A DNA stretch of 64,000 nt from JAFAHD01 sp035654355 (GTDB lineage Bacteria; Vulcanimicrobiota; Vulcanimicrobiia; Eremiobacterales; Eremiobacteraceae). The notes below the pieces were generated by a model, which searched no databases, was not told where the DNA came from, and saw nothing but the letters and a program-made list of their open reading frames with translations. The position numbers and the translations under genes are program-made. The DNA lies in assembly GCA_035654355.1 (NCBI GenBank), contig DASRXC010000092.1:1-64000 (forward strand), in the 5' to 3' direction. Below are positions 16,915 to 25,008 of the stretch, piece after piece; within the stretch, counting starts at the first letter, position 1; every line of letters begins with the position of its first letter.

Positions 16915-18089
16915 GGACGTTTGTCGAGCGCTGGTCTGCTCCGATCGTATTCGTCGTGGCGCTCGTGCTCTATCTCGTCTCGACGGGGTTCATGCACGCG
17001 TATTATGACAATTTCATTCGGCTTGCATATGCGTTCACACACGGCCGTTTATGGATCGATTGGCCCGGACCGGCGATCGAAGCGCTCGAGTTCAACGGTC
17101 AGCATTACGTCATTGAAGGCCCCATCCCGGCCATTCTCTGCATCCCGCTCGTGCTGTTATTCGGGCTCGATGCCAATCAAGCAGTCGTCTGCGCAATCGC
17201 CGCAGCCATCGGGGTTTGCGCGACCTGGGTCATGCTCGGTCGCATGCACGTTTCGCGCGGCGTGCAGATCTGGACGACGGTCTTTCTCGGTTTCGGCACG
17301 GTGTACTGGTGGTGTGCATCCTTTGGGTCGCTCTGGATGTTCGCGCACATCACCGGCGCGATGTTCGCGCTGCTCGCGCTTGCTGAGTGGTATGGCAAAC
17401 GACGGCCGTGGTTGCTCGGCGTACTCTTCGCGTGCCTTGCACTCTCGCGTTTCCCGATGGCGCTGGCAGGAATTCCGTTTGCGATTTGGCTTGCAATCGA
17501 GACGCCGAAAGGCGAGCGTTTGCGCGTGCTCGCACAGACCGCGCTTGGCGCGCTGCCGTTCTTCTTACTGTTCATCGCCTACAACTATGGTCGTTGGGGC
17601 ACGCCCAACGACATCGGATACACGACGTGGTTCCATCAAGACGAAGTCGGATCCAAAACCGGCAGCCCGTTCCAGTTGCAATTCCTGCCCGGCAATCTGT
17701 ACAGCTTCTTCTTATTACCGCCCGAGTTCATCACGTACCCGCCATGGCTGAAACCGACTGGCGCGGGTGTAGCGCTGACATTCACTAGCCCCGCGTTGCT
17801 GCTCGCGTTCTTCGCATCGGCTCGAGCGCGCGAGACATGGTTCCTGTGGGCCGCGACCATTTTGACCGCGATCCCATCGGCGCTCTACTATGTCAATGGC
17901 TTCGAGCAGTTCGGCATGCGTCACTCGATGGATTTCGCGCCGTTTCTGATCCCGCTGGTCGCGCGCGGGCTCGAGCGTGCGAAGTACGCGATTCTCCACG
18001 CGCTGATCGCATGGTCGGTGCTGGCAAACGCATATGGAGTGTGGTTCTCCTGGGCATTCCACGCCTACGCCGTAGTGCCACGCTACTGA
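16911..18089 (+). CDS. Polytopic membrane protein, possible GT-C-type glycosyltransferase
   Basis: A 392-aa protein with about 9-10 hydrophobic segments across its length. The first loop after helix one contains an Asp (HAYYDNFIRL), a position where GT-C glycosyltransferases keep catalytic acids, and the loops are rich in Trp, Tyr and Phe. I cannot assign a family with certainty. The GTG start at 16911 overlaps the TGA of the exported protein gene (GTGA), so the pair is translationally coupled. A perfect hairpin lies 37 bases after the stop. Confidence 0.55.
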   Translation: MRTFVERWSAPIVFVVALVLYLVSTGFMHAYYDNFIRLAYAFTHGRLWIDWPGPAIEALEFNGQHYVIEGPIPAILCIPLVLLFGLDANQAVVCAIAAAIGVCATWVMLGRMHVSRGVQIWTTVFLGFGTVYWWCASFGSLWMFAHITGAMFALLALAEWYGKRRPWLLGVLFACLALSRFPMALAGIPFAIWLAIETPKGERLRVLAQTALGALPFFLLFIAYNYGRWGTPNDIGYTTWFHQDEVGSKTGSPFQLQFLPGNLYSFFLLPPEFITYPPWLKPTGAGVALTFTSPALLLAFFASARARETWFLWAATILTAIPSALYYVNGFEQFGMRHSMDFAPFLIPLVARGLERAKYAILHALIAWSVLANAYGVWFSWAFHAYAVVPRY

Positions 18090-18125
18090 CGCACAGGCGC
18101 CAGCGGGCACCATAGCCGGGGCGTT

Positions 18126-18149
18126 TGGCGTCGGCAAAAGCCGACGCCA
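18126..18149. terminator. Perfect 10-bp hairpin without T-run
   Basis: Arms TGGCGTCGGC and GCCGACGCCA enclose AAAA in the 188-base gap between the membrane-protein gene and phoB. No T-run follows, so it may be a weak or factor-dependent terminator of the upstream operon, or a leader element of phoB. Confidence 0.45.
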
Positions 18150-18277
18150 CCGAGGCGCGCGTTCTTACTATCCCTATTGCCCGCGTCCCCGGCGAGGTGC
18201 AGCGCTGGCGCGGGTGCGTACTGTCTGCGTGCACAAAGGTCACGCTGGGGGACTCCGGCGAACGCGCGCGCGGAACG

Positions 18278-18985
18278 ATGACCGAATTAAAAGCTGCGCA
18301 AAGCGCAAAGATCCTCGTCGTCGACGACGAGGCGACCATTCTGCAGACGCTGCGCTATAATCTCGAGAAGAACGGGTACTCGGTGTGCACGGCCGGCGAC
18401 GGACGGCGCGCGCTTTCCGTTGCCGAAGTGGAAAAACCGGACCTCATCGTGCTCGATATCATGCTGCCGGAGTTGGACGGCATTGAAGTTTGCCGCGAGA
18501 TCCGCAAGCGATCGACGACGCCGGTGTTAATGCTCACCGCCAAAGATCAAGAGATCGACAAAGTGCTTGCGTTGGAGATCGGCGCGGATGACTACATCAC
18601 CAAACCGTTCTCCGTCTACGAATTGCTCGCGCGCATCAAAGCGCACTTGCGTCGCTTGCAGACGACGCACGCGCCCGCAGAGACGGGTGTCGTGAAGGGC
18701 GGTGACATTGAACTTGACGCAGGCCGCCATCGCGTCACCAAAGCCGGCCGCGTGATCGAACTCGCTCCCAAAGAATTCAGGCTTTTGCAGGTCTTGCTCG
18801 AAAACCGAGGCCGCGTGGTCACGCGTCAGGCCATGCTCGATCGCGTCTGGGGCTACGATTTCTACGGCGATCTGCAGACCGTCAACGTGCACATCCGTTG
18901 GCTGCGCGAAAAGATCGAAGACGACCCAAGCGACCCGCGCTACATCCTCACGGTCCGCAGCCGCGGGTATCTGTTCAAGGACTAG
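18278..18985 (+). CDS. phoB: PhoB/PhoP-type response regulator
   Basis: A 235-aa OmpR-family transcription regulator. The receiver domain (about residues 11-125) has the acidic pair DD near ILVVDDEA, the phosphoacceptor Asp at about residue 60 (LIVLDIMLPELDG), the switch Thr (MLTAKD) and the Lys of KPFS. The winged-helix domain (about 140-235) includes APKEFRLLQVLLEN and the recognition region VNVHIRWLREKIEDDP. Phosphate control is assigned from context: phoR, phoU and pstSCAB follow in order, and Pho-box-like repeats lie before pstS. ATG at 18278; no strong Shine-Dalgarno. Confidence 0.92.
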   Translation: MTELKAAQSAKILVVDDEATILQTLRYNLEKNGYSVCTAGDGRRALSVAEVEKPDLIVLDIMLPELDGIEVCREIRKRSTTPVLMLTAKDQEIDKVLALEIGADDYITKPFSVYELLARIKAHLRRLQTTHAPAETGVVKGGDIELDAGRHRVTKAGRVIELAPKEFRLLQVLLENRGRVVTRQAMLDRVWGYDFYGDLQTVNVHIRWLREKIEDDPSDPRYILTVRSRGYLFKD

Positions 18986-19000
18986 CCAAACCGAAAGCGG

Positions 19001-20107
19001 ATGCCGCTCTTCGATCAGTTCCGGGGTCGGCGCAAGTCGGACTCGGATCCGCTTGCGAATGCGCTTGCCGACCGCAGCGCCGCGCTGCTCGAGCGTTTCG
19101 ACGCGCTCGTCGACGCGCTTCCCGTCGGCGTCATCGTCGTGGGCGACGATGGCCGCGTGACGGTGTTCAACCCCGCAGCTGCCGAGATATTCGCGGTACC
19201 CCGCGAACGCGCGATCGGACGAACGCTGATCGAGAGCGTGCGTAGCTTCGAACTTGACCGGCGTCTCTCGAATGCGCTGCGTTCTGGCATCGAGCAGACT
19301 GCCGAGCTTACCCACAACGTCGGCAGCGAACGCCGGCTTGAGGTCACGACTCGCCCCTTGCGCGGCAGCGAGCTGCCGCGCGAAGCGGTCGCGGTCGTAC
19401 ACGACATCACGCGCGTGCGCGAACTCGAGTCGATCCGCCGTGACTTCGTCTCCAACGTCTCGCACGAGCTGCGCACGCCGCTCACGTCCGTGAAGATCAT
19501 CGTCGAAACACTGCAAGGCGGTGTCGACGCGGCGACGCAGGCTGAATTTCTCAACGACATCGCGCGCGAGACCGATCGCATGATTGCGCTCGTCGGTGAC
19601 CTGCTTGGGCTGGCGAAGCTGGAGAGCGGCGCGCCGGCGAGCCCCTTCGGGCCTGTTGATCTGTGCGAGGTGTGCCGCGAGGTCGTGGCCACGCAAGCAC
19701 TTCGCGCGAAGCAGCTCAACATCGACCTGCAAGTGCGCACACCGGACGATCCGATCGAGATCGAAGGAGAGCGCACGCGACTCGTCCAGGTCGTCGTCAA
19801 TCTGCTCGACAACGCGCTGCGCGTCACGCAGCCGGGCGGGCATGTGAAGGTCGGCGTCAAGCGTGATGATGGTCACGCTCAGCTGTATGTCAGCGATGAC
19901 GGCCCGGGCATTCCGTCGTCTGCGCTGCCGCACATCTTCGAGCGCTTTTACGTGGTCGATCGCTCGCGCGCGCGCTCGGCGACCGGCACCGGATTGGGCT
20001 TGGCGATCGTGAAGCATATCATCGAACTGCACGCAGCCAGCGTGACCGTCGAAAGCGAGCTAGGGGTGGGAACCACGTTCCGCTGCCGATTCAAGATCAA
20101 GATTTAA
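19001..20107 (+). CDS. phoR: PhoR-type sensor histidine kinase without membrane segments
   Basis: A 368-aa kinase with a PAS domain (about residues 30-140), a HisKA dimerisation helix with the phosphoacceptor His at about 155 (NVSHELRTPLTS), and a HATPase domain with the N-box NLLDNALR, G1 DDGPGIP and G2 GTGLGLAIVKH. It starts 15 bases after phoB and should phosphorylate it. Odd point: no transmembrane helix or periplasmic domain is present, while E. coli and Bacillus PhoR are membrane-anchored. The phosphate signal must therefore reach it inside the cell, presumably through PhoU and the Pst complex. Confidence 0.9.
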   Translation: MPLFDQFRGRRKSDSDPLANALADRSAALLERFDALVDALPVGVIVVGDDGRVTVFNPAAAEIFAVPRERAIGRTLIESVRSFELDRRLSNALRSGIEQTAELTHNVGSERRLEVTTRPLRGSELPREAVAVVHDITRVRELESIRRDFVSNVSHELRTPLTSVKIIVETLQGGVDAATQAEFLNDIARETDRMIALVGDLLGLAKLESGAPASPFGPVDLCEVCREVVATQALRAKQLNIDLQVRTPDDPIEIEGERTRLVQVVVNLLDNALRVTQPGGHVKVGVKRDDGHAQLYVSDDGPGIPSSALPHIFERFYVVDRSRARSATGTGLGLAIVKHIIELHAASVTVESELGVGTTFRCRFKIKI

Positions 20108-20118
20108 GCGGCCGATAG

Positions 20119-20147
20119 TTTACAAATGTCCCGCGTCCACCTATAAT
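20119..20147 (+). promoter_or_regulatory. Sigma-70-type promoter for phoU
   Basis: The -35 TTTACA (20119-20124) and -10 TATAAT (20142-20147) are separated by exactly 17 bases. The promoter starts 12 bases after the phoR stop and lies 33 bases before the phoU start codon, giving phoU its own transcript besides read-through. Confidence 0.85.
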
Positions 20148-20180
20148 GCAGGGGAATCTTCTGAAAGGGAGACCGCTTTT

Positions 20181-20915
20181 TTGGGCCGCGAAAATTTCCA
20201 CCGCATCCTAGATGAAACGCAGCAAGACGTGTTGCGATTGGGCAGCCTTGTCGAGGATGCGACTGCCAAATCCGTCGACGCGCTCACCCGCTCAGACGTC
20301 AAGCTTGCTGACGAGATCTGCGAGGGCGACGACATCGTCGACGACCTGTGCGTGCGCATCGAGACGAACTGCCTCAACCTGCTCGCGTTGCAGCAGCCGA
20401 TGGCGTCGGATCTGCGTACCATCGCGGCGATGCTGGATATCATCATCGATCTCGAGCGCATCGGCGACCACGCCTGCGACATCGCGCAGATTACTAAGAA
20501 CCTGGCGACGGAACCGCAGCTCAAGCCGTTCATCGACATCCCATTGATGGCGACGAACGCTCGCGAGATGCTGCGTGAGTCGCTGGACGCATTCGCTCAG
20601 CACAACGCGGACATCGCGCACAAAGTGCCGCAAAAGGACGACGAAGTCGATCGCCTGTACCGAGCTGTTTTCAAAGAGCTCATCGAGTTCATGGCCAAAG
20701 ACCCACGCGCGATCGGCCGGGGCAGCAATCTTATCCTTGTCGCTTTATACCTCGAACGCATCGCCGACCACGCGACCAACATTTGCGAACGCGTGGTCTA
20801 CATGGTCGAGGGCGTTCCCAAGCACCTCAAACGATCGGTCGTCGAGATCAACCAGGCAATCGGGCAGTCTGAGGGTTTGAGTACGCGCTCGCTCGGCGAA
20901 ACCGCAGCCTCTTAA
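20181..20915 (+). CDS. phoU: Phosphate-specific transport system accessory protein PhoU
   Basis: PhoU links the Pst transporter to the PhoR kinase and keeps the Pho regulon off when phosphate is plentiful. The 244-aa protein has two three-helix PhoU repeats, each with a metal-binding E/D-x-x-x-D pattern: DLERIGDHACDIAQ (about residues 92-105) and YLERIADHATNICER (about 191-205). The TTG start at 20181 is supported by AAGGGAGA upstream and by the conserved first helix. Its position between phoR and pstS, rather than after pstB as in E. coli, is notable. A strong own promoter precedes it. Confidence 0.94.
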   Translation: MGRENFHRILDETQQDVLRLGSLVEDATAKSVDALTRSDVKLADEICEGDDIVDDLCVRIETNCLNLLALQQPMASDLRTIAAMLDIIIDLERIGDHACDIAQITKNLATEPQLKPFIDIPLMATNAREMLRESLDAFAQHNADIAHKVPQKDDEVDRLYRAVFKELIEFMAKDPRAIGRGSNLILVALYLERIADHATNICERVVYMVEGVPKHLKRSVVEINQAIGQSEGLSTRSLGETAAS

Positions 20916-20962
20916 CCGCTCACTCGGGACGTTCTCGCGCTGGCTTGCTCAAGTTTCAGGCC

Positions 20963-21001
20963 TTAATGCTGCGTTAAGCCTCTCTTAACATAGGCTTGAG
21001 G
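20963..21001 (+). promoter_or_regulatory. Pho-box-like array before pstS (four hexamers, 11-bp period)
   Basis: TTAATG (20963), TTAAGC (20974), TTAACA (20985) and TTGAGG (20996) stand exactly 11 bases apart in the phoU-pstS gap. Binding of PhoP/PhoB dimers to direct repeats with an 11-bp period is established for Bacillus (TT[ACT]ACA-type) and for E. coli. The array ends 79 bases before the pstS start codon. Confidence 0.82.
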
Positions 21002-21079
21002 CCCCTGCGTTACCGTCGGGGAGGTGCATTTCCCACTTCTCAACCTCGCGATTCTCTCGCGTGCAGGAGCGCTCCAAAC

Positions 21080-22114
21080 GTGAAGATCTCCCCTCTGAAG
21101 TCGCTCGTCACAGCCGGCGTCATCGCCGGCTTGCTCGTCCCAGTGGTCGCCGCGGCCGACACCCAATTCCTCGGCGCCGGTGCGACATTCCCATATCCGT
21201 TTTTCTCACGCGCGTTCTACGCGTACAGTCAAGACCACTCGGGCATCACCGTCAACTACGCGAGCATCGGCTCGGGTGGCGGCATCGCCCAGTTCACCGC
21301 GAAGACGGTAGATTTCGGCGCGTCCGACGTGCCGATGAACAAAGCTGAGCTCGACGCTGCGGTTGCAGCGAACGGGACGGTCGTCCAGATCCCCGATACG
21401 CTCGGCGGCATCGCCGTCGCATACAACGTCCAAGGCGCGCCCAAACACATCAAGCTGACGCCGAAGGTGATCGCCGACGTGATGCTTGGCAAGATCACCA
21501 ACTGGAACGATCCCGCGATTGCCGCGCTCAACCCAGGCGTCAAGTTCCCGAATCTGCCGGTCCTTGTCGTGCATCGCGCGGACGCGAGCGGCACCAGTTA
21601 TCACTTCACCGATTATCTGTCGAAGATCAGCCCCGACTGGAACTCGAAAGTCGGCCGCAGCAAGAGCGTGAACTGGCCGACCGGTGTCGGCGCGAAGGGC
21701 AATGAAGGCGTCGCCGGTCAGATCGGCAACACACCAGGCGCGTTCGGTTATGTCGAGCTCGCGTACGCGCTACAAAACGACATGTCGTATGCCGCGGTCC
21801 AGAACAAGGCGGGCGAGTTCGTGCTGCCATCGCCAGACTCGATCCGCGCGGCGGCATCGCAAAAGCCGAACGTCAACCCCGAAGACTTTTCGGTGACCGA
21901 CATGGGCGGCAAGGACAGCTATCCGATCGCCGGCTATTCGTGGCTGCTCGTGTGGAAGAATCAGGCCGATCCGACGAAGGGCAAGGAATTGACCGCGCTG
22001 CTCAAGTGGCTCGTAACGGGCGGACAGCAGTACGCAGCAAAAGTCAACTACGTCCCACTCCCCGACAACGTCCAGCAAGAAGCGCTCAAAGCGATCGCCT
22101 CCATCCACAACTAG
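21080..22114 (+). CDS. pstS: Phosphate ABC transporter substrate-binding protein PstS
   Basis: This exported high-affinity phosphate-binding protein (344 aa) has a signal peptide (about residues 1-26, VPVVAAAD junction). The mature N-terminus carries the phosphate-binding loop GAGATFPYPFF and the second anion site with GSGGGIAQFTAKTVDFGASD. The RADASGTSYHF segment is the typical central site. GTG at 21080 is chosen because CAGGAGCG stands before it and the signal peptide starts there. A four-hexamer Pho-box array precedes the gene. pstC, pstA and pstB follow in the same direction. Confidence 0.95.
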   Translation: MKISPLKSLVTAGVIAGLLVPVVAAADTQFLGAGATFPYPFFSRAFYAYSQDHSGITVNYASIGSGGGIAQFTAKTVDFGASDVPMNKAELDAAVAANGTVVQIPDTLGGIAVAYNVQGAPKHIKLTPKVIADVMLGKITNWNDPAIAALNPGVKFPNLPVLVVHRADASGTSYHFTDYLSKISPDWNSKVGRSKSVNWPTGVGAKGNEGVAGQIGNTPGAFGYVELAYALQNDMSYAAVQNKAGEFVLPSPDSIRAAASQKPNVNPEDFSVTDMGGKDSYPIAGYSWLLVWKNQADPTKGKELTALLKWLVTGGQQYAAKVNYVPLPDNVQQEALKAIASIHN

Positions 22115-22210
22115 ACTCGCTTGTATGAGACTACAAAGGCGGTGCGGGGTCGGGTGACAAACCCGCCGCCGCAACCGCCTCAATCATTCGACGCCGGTCA
22201 GACAAGGACG

Positions 22211-23188
22211 ATGTCGCAAGAAACCGCTGAACTCATCACCGCGACGGCCGGCGTGGGAACACGCACCGTTCGACAGCGGACGTCGCCAGCCGGCGATCGC
22301 GTGTTCATGTTCCTGCTGTATGGCTCTGCATGGTTCGTGCTGGCGATCGTCGCCGCACTCTTCCTCGTCTTGCTGCAACGCTCGTGGCCGGCGATACAAA
22401 CGATCGGACTGGGCGTTTTCACTACGCTTTGGGATCCTGGCGGTGGCCACTTCGGCGTCCTGACCTTTATCTACGGGACCATCGTCACGTCGGCAATCGC
22501 GTTGATCATCGCCGGCCCGGTCGGCATCGGCGCGGCGCTGTTTCTCGCGGAACTTGCTCCTAAGCGGCTCGCAACTCCGGTCGCCATGCTCATCGAGCTG
22601 CTCGCCGCAGTGCCCAGTGTCGTCTACGGCATCTGGGGTCTCTTCGTGATGGTGCCGGCGATCCGCGTGTATATCGGTCCGGCCCTGCAGCACGTGTTCG
22701 GCTTCCTTCCGCTCTTTCAAGGTCCGATCTACGGCGTCGGTATGTTGGCCGGCGGGCTTATCTTGTCGATCATGGTCGTGCCCACGGTGGCAGCGATCTC
22801 GCGCGACGTCTTCGAGGCCGTGCCGAACGATCAGCGAGAAGGCATGCTCGCGCTCGGGTCGACCAAATGGGAGATGATGACCAAGTCCGTGCTTCCGTAT
22901 GCGCGCTCGGGCGTCATCGGCGCACTCGTCCTTGGGCTAGGACGAGCGTTGGGCGAAGCGATGGCGGTCGTCATGGTAATCGGGAACAAGCCGCAGATCG
23001 TCGCATCGCTGTTCCAACCGGCGTACACGATGGCCGCGGTGCCGGCCAACGAATTCTCCGAGGCGACCGGTAAGTTATATATCTCGGTGCTGATCGAAAT
23101 CGGGTTGTTGCTGTTCATCGTGAGCCTGCTCGTCAACATGTGCGCGCGCTTCCTCGTGTGGAACGCAAGCGGTCGGGGTCGGCGCTAA
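22211..23188 (+). CDS. pstC: Phosphate ABC transporter permease PstC
   Basis: A 325-aa inner-membrane permease with six or more membrane segments and the coupling-helix region PNDQREGMLALG. The RALGEAMAV motif carries Arg (about 245) and Glu (about 249), conserved residues linked to phosphate translocation in E. coli PstC. ATG at 22211 is preferred; a TTG at 22121 would add 30 residues of low-complexity sequence, and AAGGA stands close before the ATG. The stop overlaps the pstA start (TAATG). Confidence 0.94.
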   Translation: MSQETAELITATAGVGTRTVRQRTSPAGDRVFMFLLYGSAWFVLAIVAALFLVLLQRSWPAIQTIGLGVFTTLWDPGGGHFGVLTFIYGTIVTSAIALIIAGPVGIGAALFLAELAPKRLATPVAMLIELLAAVPSVVYGIWGLFVMVPAIRVYIGPALQHVFGFLPLFQGPIYGVGMLAGGLILSIMVVPTVAAISRDVFEAVPNDQREGMLALGSTKWEMMTKSVLPYARSGVIGALVLGLGRALGEAMAVVMVIGNKPQIVASLFQPAYTMAAVPANEFSEATGKLYISVLIEIGLLLFIVSLLVNMCARFLVWNASGRGRR

Positions 23189-24036
23189 TGGGTTTGAAAT
23201 CGCCGAGCTTCCGCAAGTTCTGGAACGTCTTCATGATCCTGATCTCGGCGCTGTGCTGCGTGGTGTGCGGTATCGTCCTCGCGATCGTCGTGGCGTTCGT
23301 GATCTCTAAGGGCTATAAAGCGCTGAACTGGAACTTCTTCACGAAGCTACCGCTGCCAGTCGGCATGAGCGGCGGCGGCGTCGCGAACGCGATCGTCGGA
23401 TCGATCGAGATCGTGTTGATGGCGTCGCTCCTCGCGGTTCCGATCGGCGTGTTGGCCGGAATCTACCTCGCGCTGTTCGGCCGCGGCCACCTCGCGGCGA
23501 ACGTCCGTTTTTTCAGCGACGTACTGACTGGGATGCCGTCGATCGCGATCGGCATATTCGCATATTCGCTCATCGTGATTCCGACCGGTCACTTCTCCGC
23601 GTATTCCGCTGCCATTGCGCTAGCGGTGATCATGCTGCCGATCGTCGTGCGCACGACGGAAGAAGCGGTGCGGCTTGTGCCTGGCGTGATCCGCGAGGGC
23701 GCGCTCGCGCTGGGAATACCTGCCTGGAAGTCGACGCTGCTCGTGACCGTACCCGTTGCCCGAGCGGGCATCGTGACCGGCGCGCTGCTCTCGGTGGCGC
23801 GGGTCACCGGTGAATCGGCCCCGCTGCTCTTCACAGCGTTTGGCAGCCAGTTCTGGACCAAGGGGTTTTCATCGCCGATCGCTGCGTTGCCGCTGGTAAT
23901 ATTCATAAACGGGATTTCTCCATATCCCGACTGGCAGCAGCTCGCGTGGGGTTGCGCGCTGGTGCTGGTCGTGCTGGTGTTTGCGCTCAATCTCATCGCG
24001 CGGCTTGCGTTCTCGCGGCGCGTTTCGGCGAATTAG
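23188..24036 (+). CDS. pstA: Phosphate ABC transporter permease PstA
   Basis: A 282-aa polytopic permease that pairs with PstC. The segment VPGVIREGALALGIPAWKS is the coupling helix that docks on PstB, and ARVTGESAPLLF holds the Arg (about 205) and Glu (about 209) typical of PstA. The ATG at 23188 shares its first base with the pstC stop codon. pstB follows after eight bases with a strong AGGGGAGA ribosome-binding site. Length and topology are normal for the family. Confidence 0.94.
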   Translation: MGLKSPSFRKFWNVFMILISALCCVVCGIVLAIVVAFVISKGYKALNWNFFTKLPLPVGMSGGGVANAIVGSIEIVLMASLLAVPIGVLAGIYLALFGRGHLAANVRFFSDVLTGMPSIAIGIFAYSLIVIPTGHFSAYSAAIALAVIMLPIVVRTTEEAVRLVPGVIREGALALGIPAWKSTLLVTVPVARAGIVTGALLSVARVTGESAPLLFTAFGSQFWTKGFSSPIAALPLVIFINGISPYPDWQQLAWGCALVLVVLVFALNLIARLAFSRRVSAN

Positions 24037-24044
24037 GGGAGACC

Positions 24045-24866
24045 ATGCAGACGATTGAAAACGGGCAGCCCGCGCAAACCACTGAGACAACGGCGACCAG
24101 CCTTGAGGTCAAGAATCTCAGCGCGTACTACGGCAAACATCTCGCCGTCAAAGGCGTTAACATGAACTTCGAGCCCGGCGCGATCACGGCGCTGATCGGG
24201 CCGTCCGGCTGCGGCAAGTCGACGCTGCTGCGCTGCCTGAATCGCATGCACGAGGTCATCCCCAACGCGCGTGCTGAAGGCGAAGTGCTGCTCGATGGCC
24301 AGAACCTATACGAGCCGGGTGTCGACCCAACCGACACGCGCCGGCGCATCGGCATGGTCTTCCAGCGGCCGAATCCGTTCCCCACGATGACCATCGTCGA
24401 CAACGTGCTCGCCGGCGTCCGCCTTGCTGGCAAGCCGCCAGGAGACGCGACGATGGAAGAGATTGCTGAGAAGAGCTTGCGTCGCGCGGCGCTCTGGGAT
24501 GAAGTCAAAGACAAGCTCCACAAGGCGGGCACATCGCTCTCCGGCGGCCAGCAGCAGCGCCTCTGCATCGCACGTGCGCTGGCGGTCGATCCGGAGGTAC
24601 TGCTGATGGACGAGCCGGCATCTGCGCTAGATCCGATTTCCACCGTGAAGATCGAAGAGCTCATGCGCGAGTTGCGCGGCGCCTATACGATTATCATCGT
24701 GACGCACAACATGCAGCAGGCCGCTCGATGCTCCGATTACACCGGCTTCATGCTCGCGGGTGAGTCAGCGACCGGCGAATTGGTCGAGTTCGACAGCACG
24801 TCGAAGATGTTCACGACCCCCAAAGAAAAGCGAACAGAAGATTACATAACCGGCCGTTTCGGTTAA
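24045..24866 (+). CDS. pstB: Phosphate ABC transporter ATP-binding protein PstB
   Basis: A 273-aa ATPase that powers phosphate import. All motifs are canonical: Walker A GPSGCGKST (Lys about 58), Q-loop GMVFQRPNPFP, signature LSGGQQQRLCIARAL, Walker B LLMDEPASALDP and switch His in VTHNMQQAAR. This intact set is the reference for the degenerate paralogue at 32059. The stop codon at 24864-24866 lies inside the second Pho-box-like array, so the next transcript's control region begins there. Confidence 0.97.
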   Translation: MQTIENGQPAQTTETTATSLEVKNLSAYYGKHLAVKGVNMNFEPGAITALIGPSGCGKSTLLRCLNRMHEVIPNARAEGEVLLDGQNLYEPGVDPTDTRRRIGMVFQRPNPFPTMTIVDNVLAGVRLAGKPPGDATMEEIAEKSLRRAALWDEVKDKLHKAGTSLSGGQQQRLCIARALAVDPEVLLMDEPASALDPISTVKIEELMRELRGAYTIIIVTHNMQQAARCSDYTGFMLAGESATGELVEFDSTSKMFTTPKEKRTEDYITGRFG

Positions 24867-24890
24867 TCAAAAGATAACAGCGGCTTAATC
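24863..24890 (+). promoter_or_regulatory. Second Pho-box-like array, before the TonB receptor gene (three hexamers, 11-bp period)
   Basis: TTAATC (24863), ATAACA (24874) and TTAATC (24885) are spaced exactly 11 bases, the same period and the same core as the array before pstS. It overlaps the pstB stop codon and lies about 120 bases before the receptor start. I infer PhoB control of the receptor/phosphatase/Pst2 block. Confidence 0.68.
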
Positions 24891-25008
24891 AAGCGGGCTT
24901 AGCATGGGCCAAGGACGGACGCCGCACGCGTCTCGTTGCTCCTTGCCGTGGACCATTTATGAAGGCCGGCAAGGTAGATGCTTTATCGCCGTCCATGGAG
25001 AGCTCAAA

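Noticed and set aside
18090..18277. A Pho box before phoB
   Set aside because: No set of TTAA-like hexamers with an 11-base period was found in this gap.
18527..20032. 501-codon open frame on the minus strand opposite phoB and phoR
   Set aside because: It is antisense to two well-supported genes and shows no motif or ribosome site.
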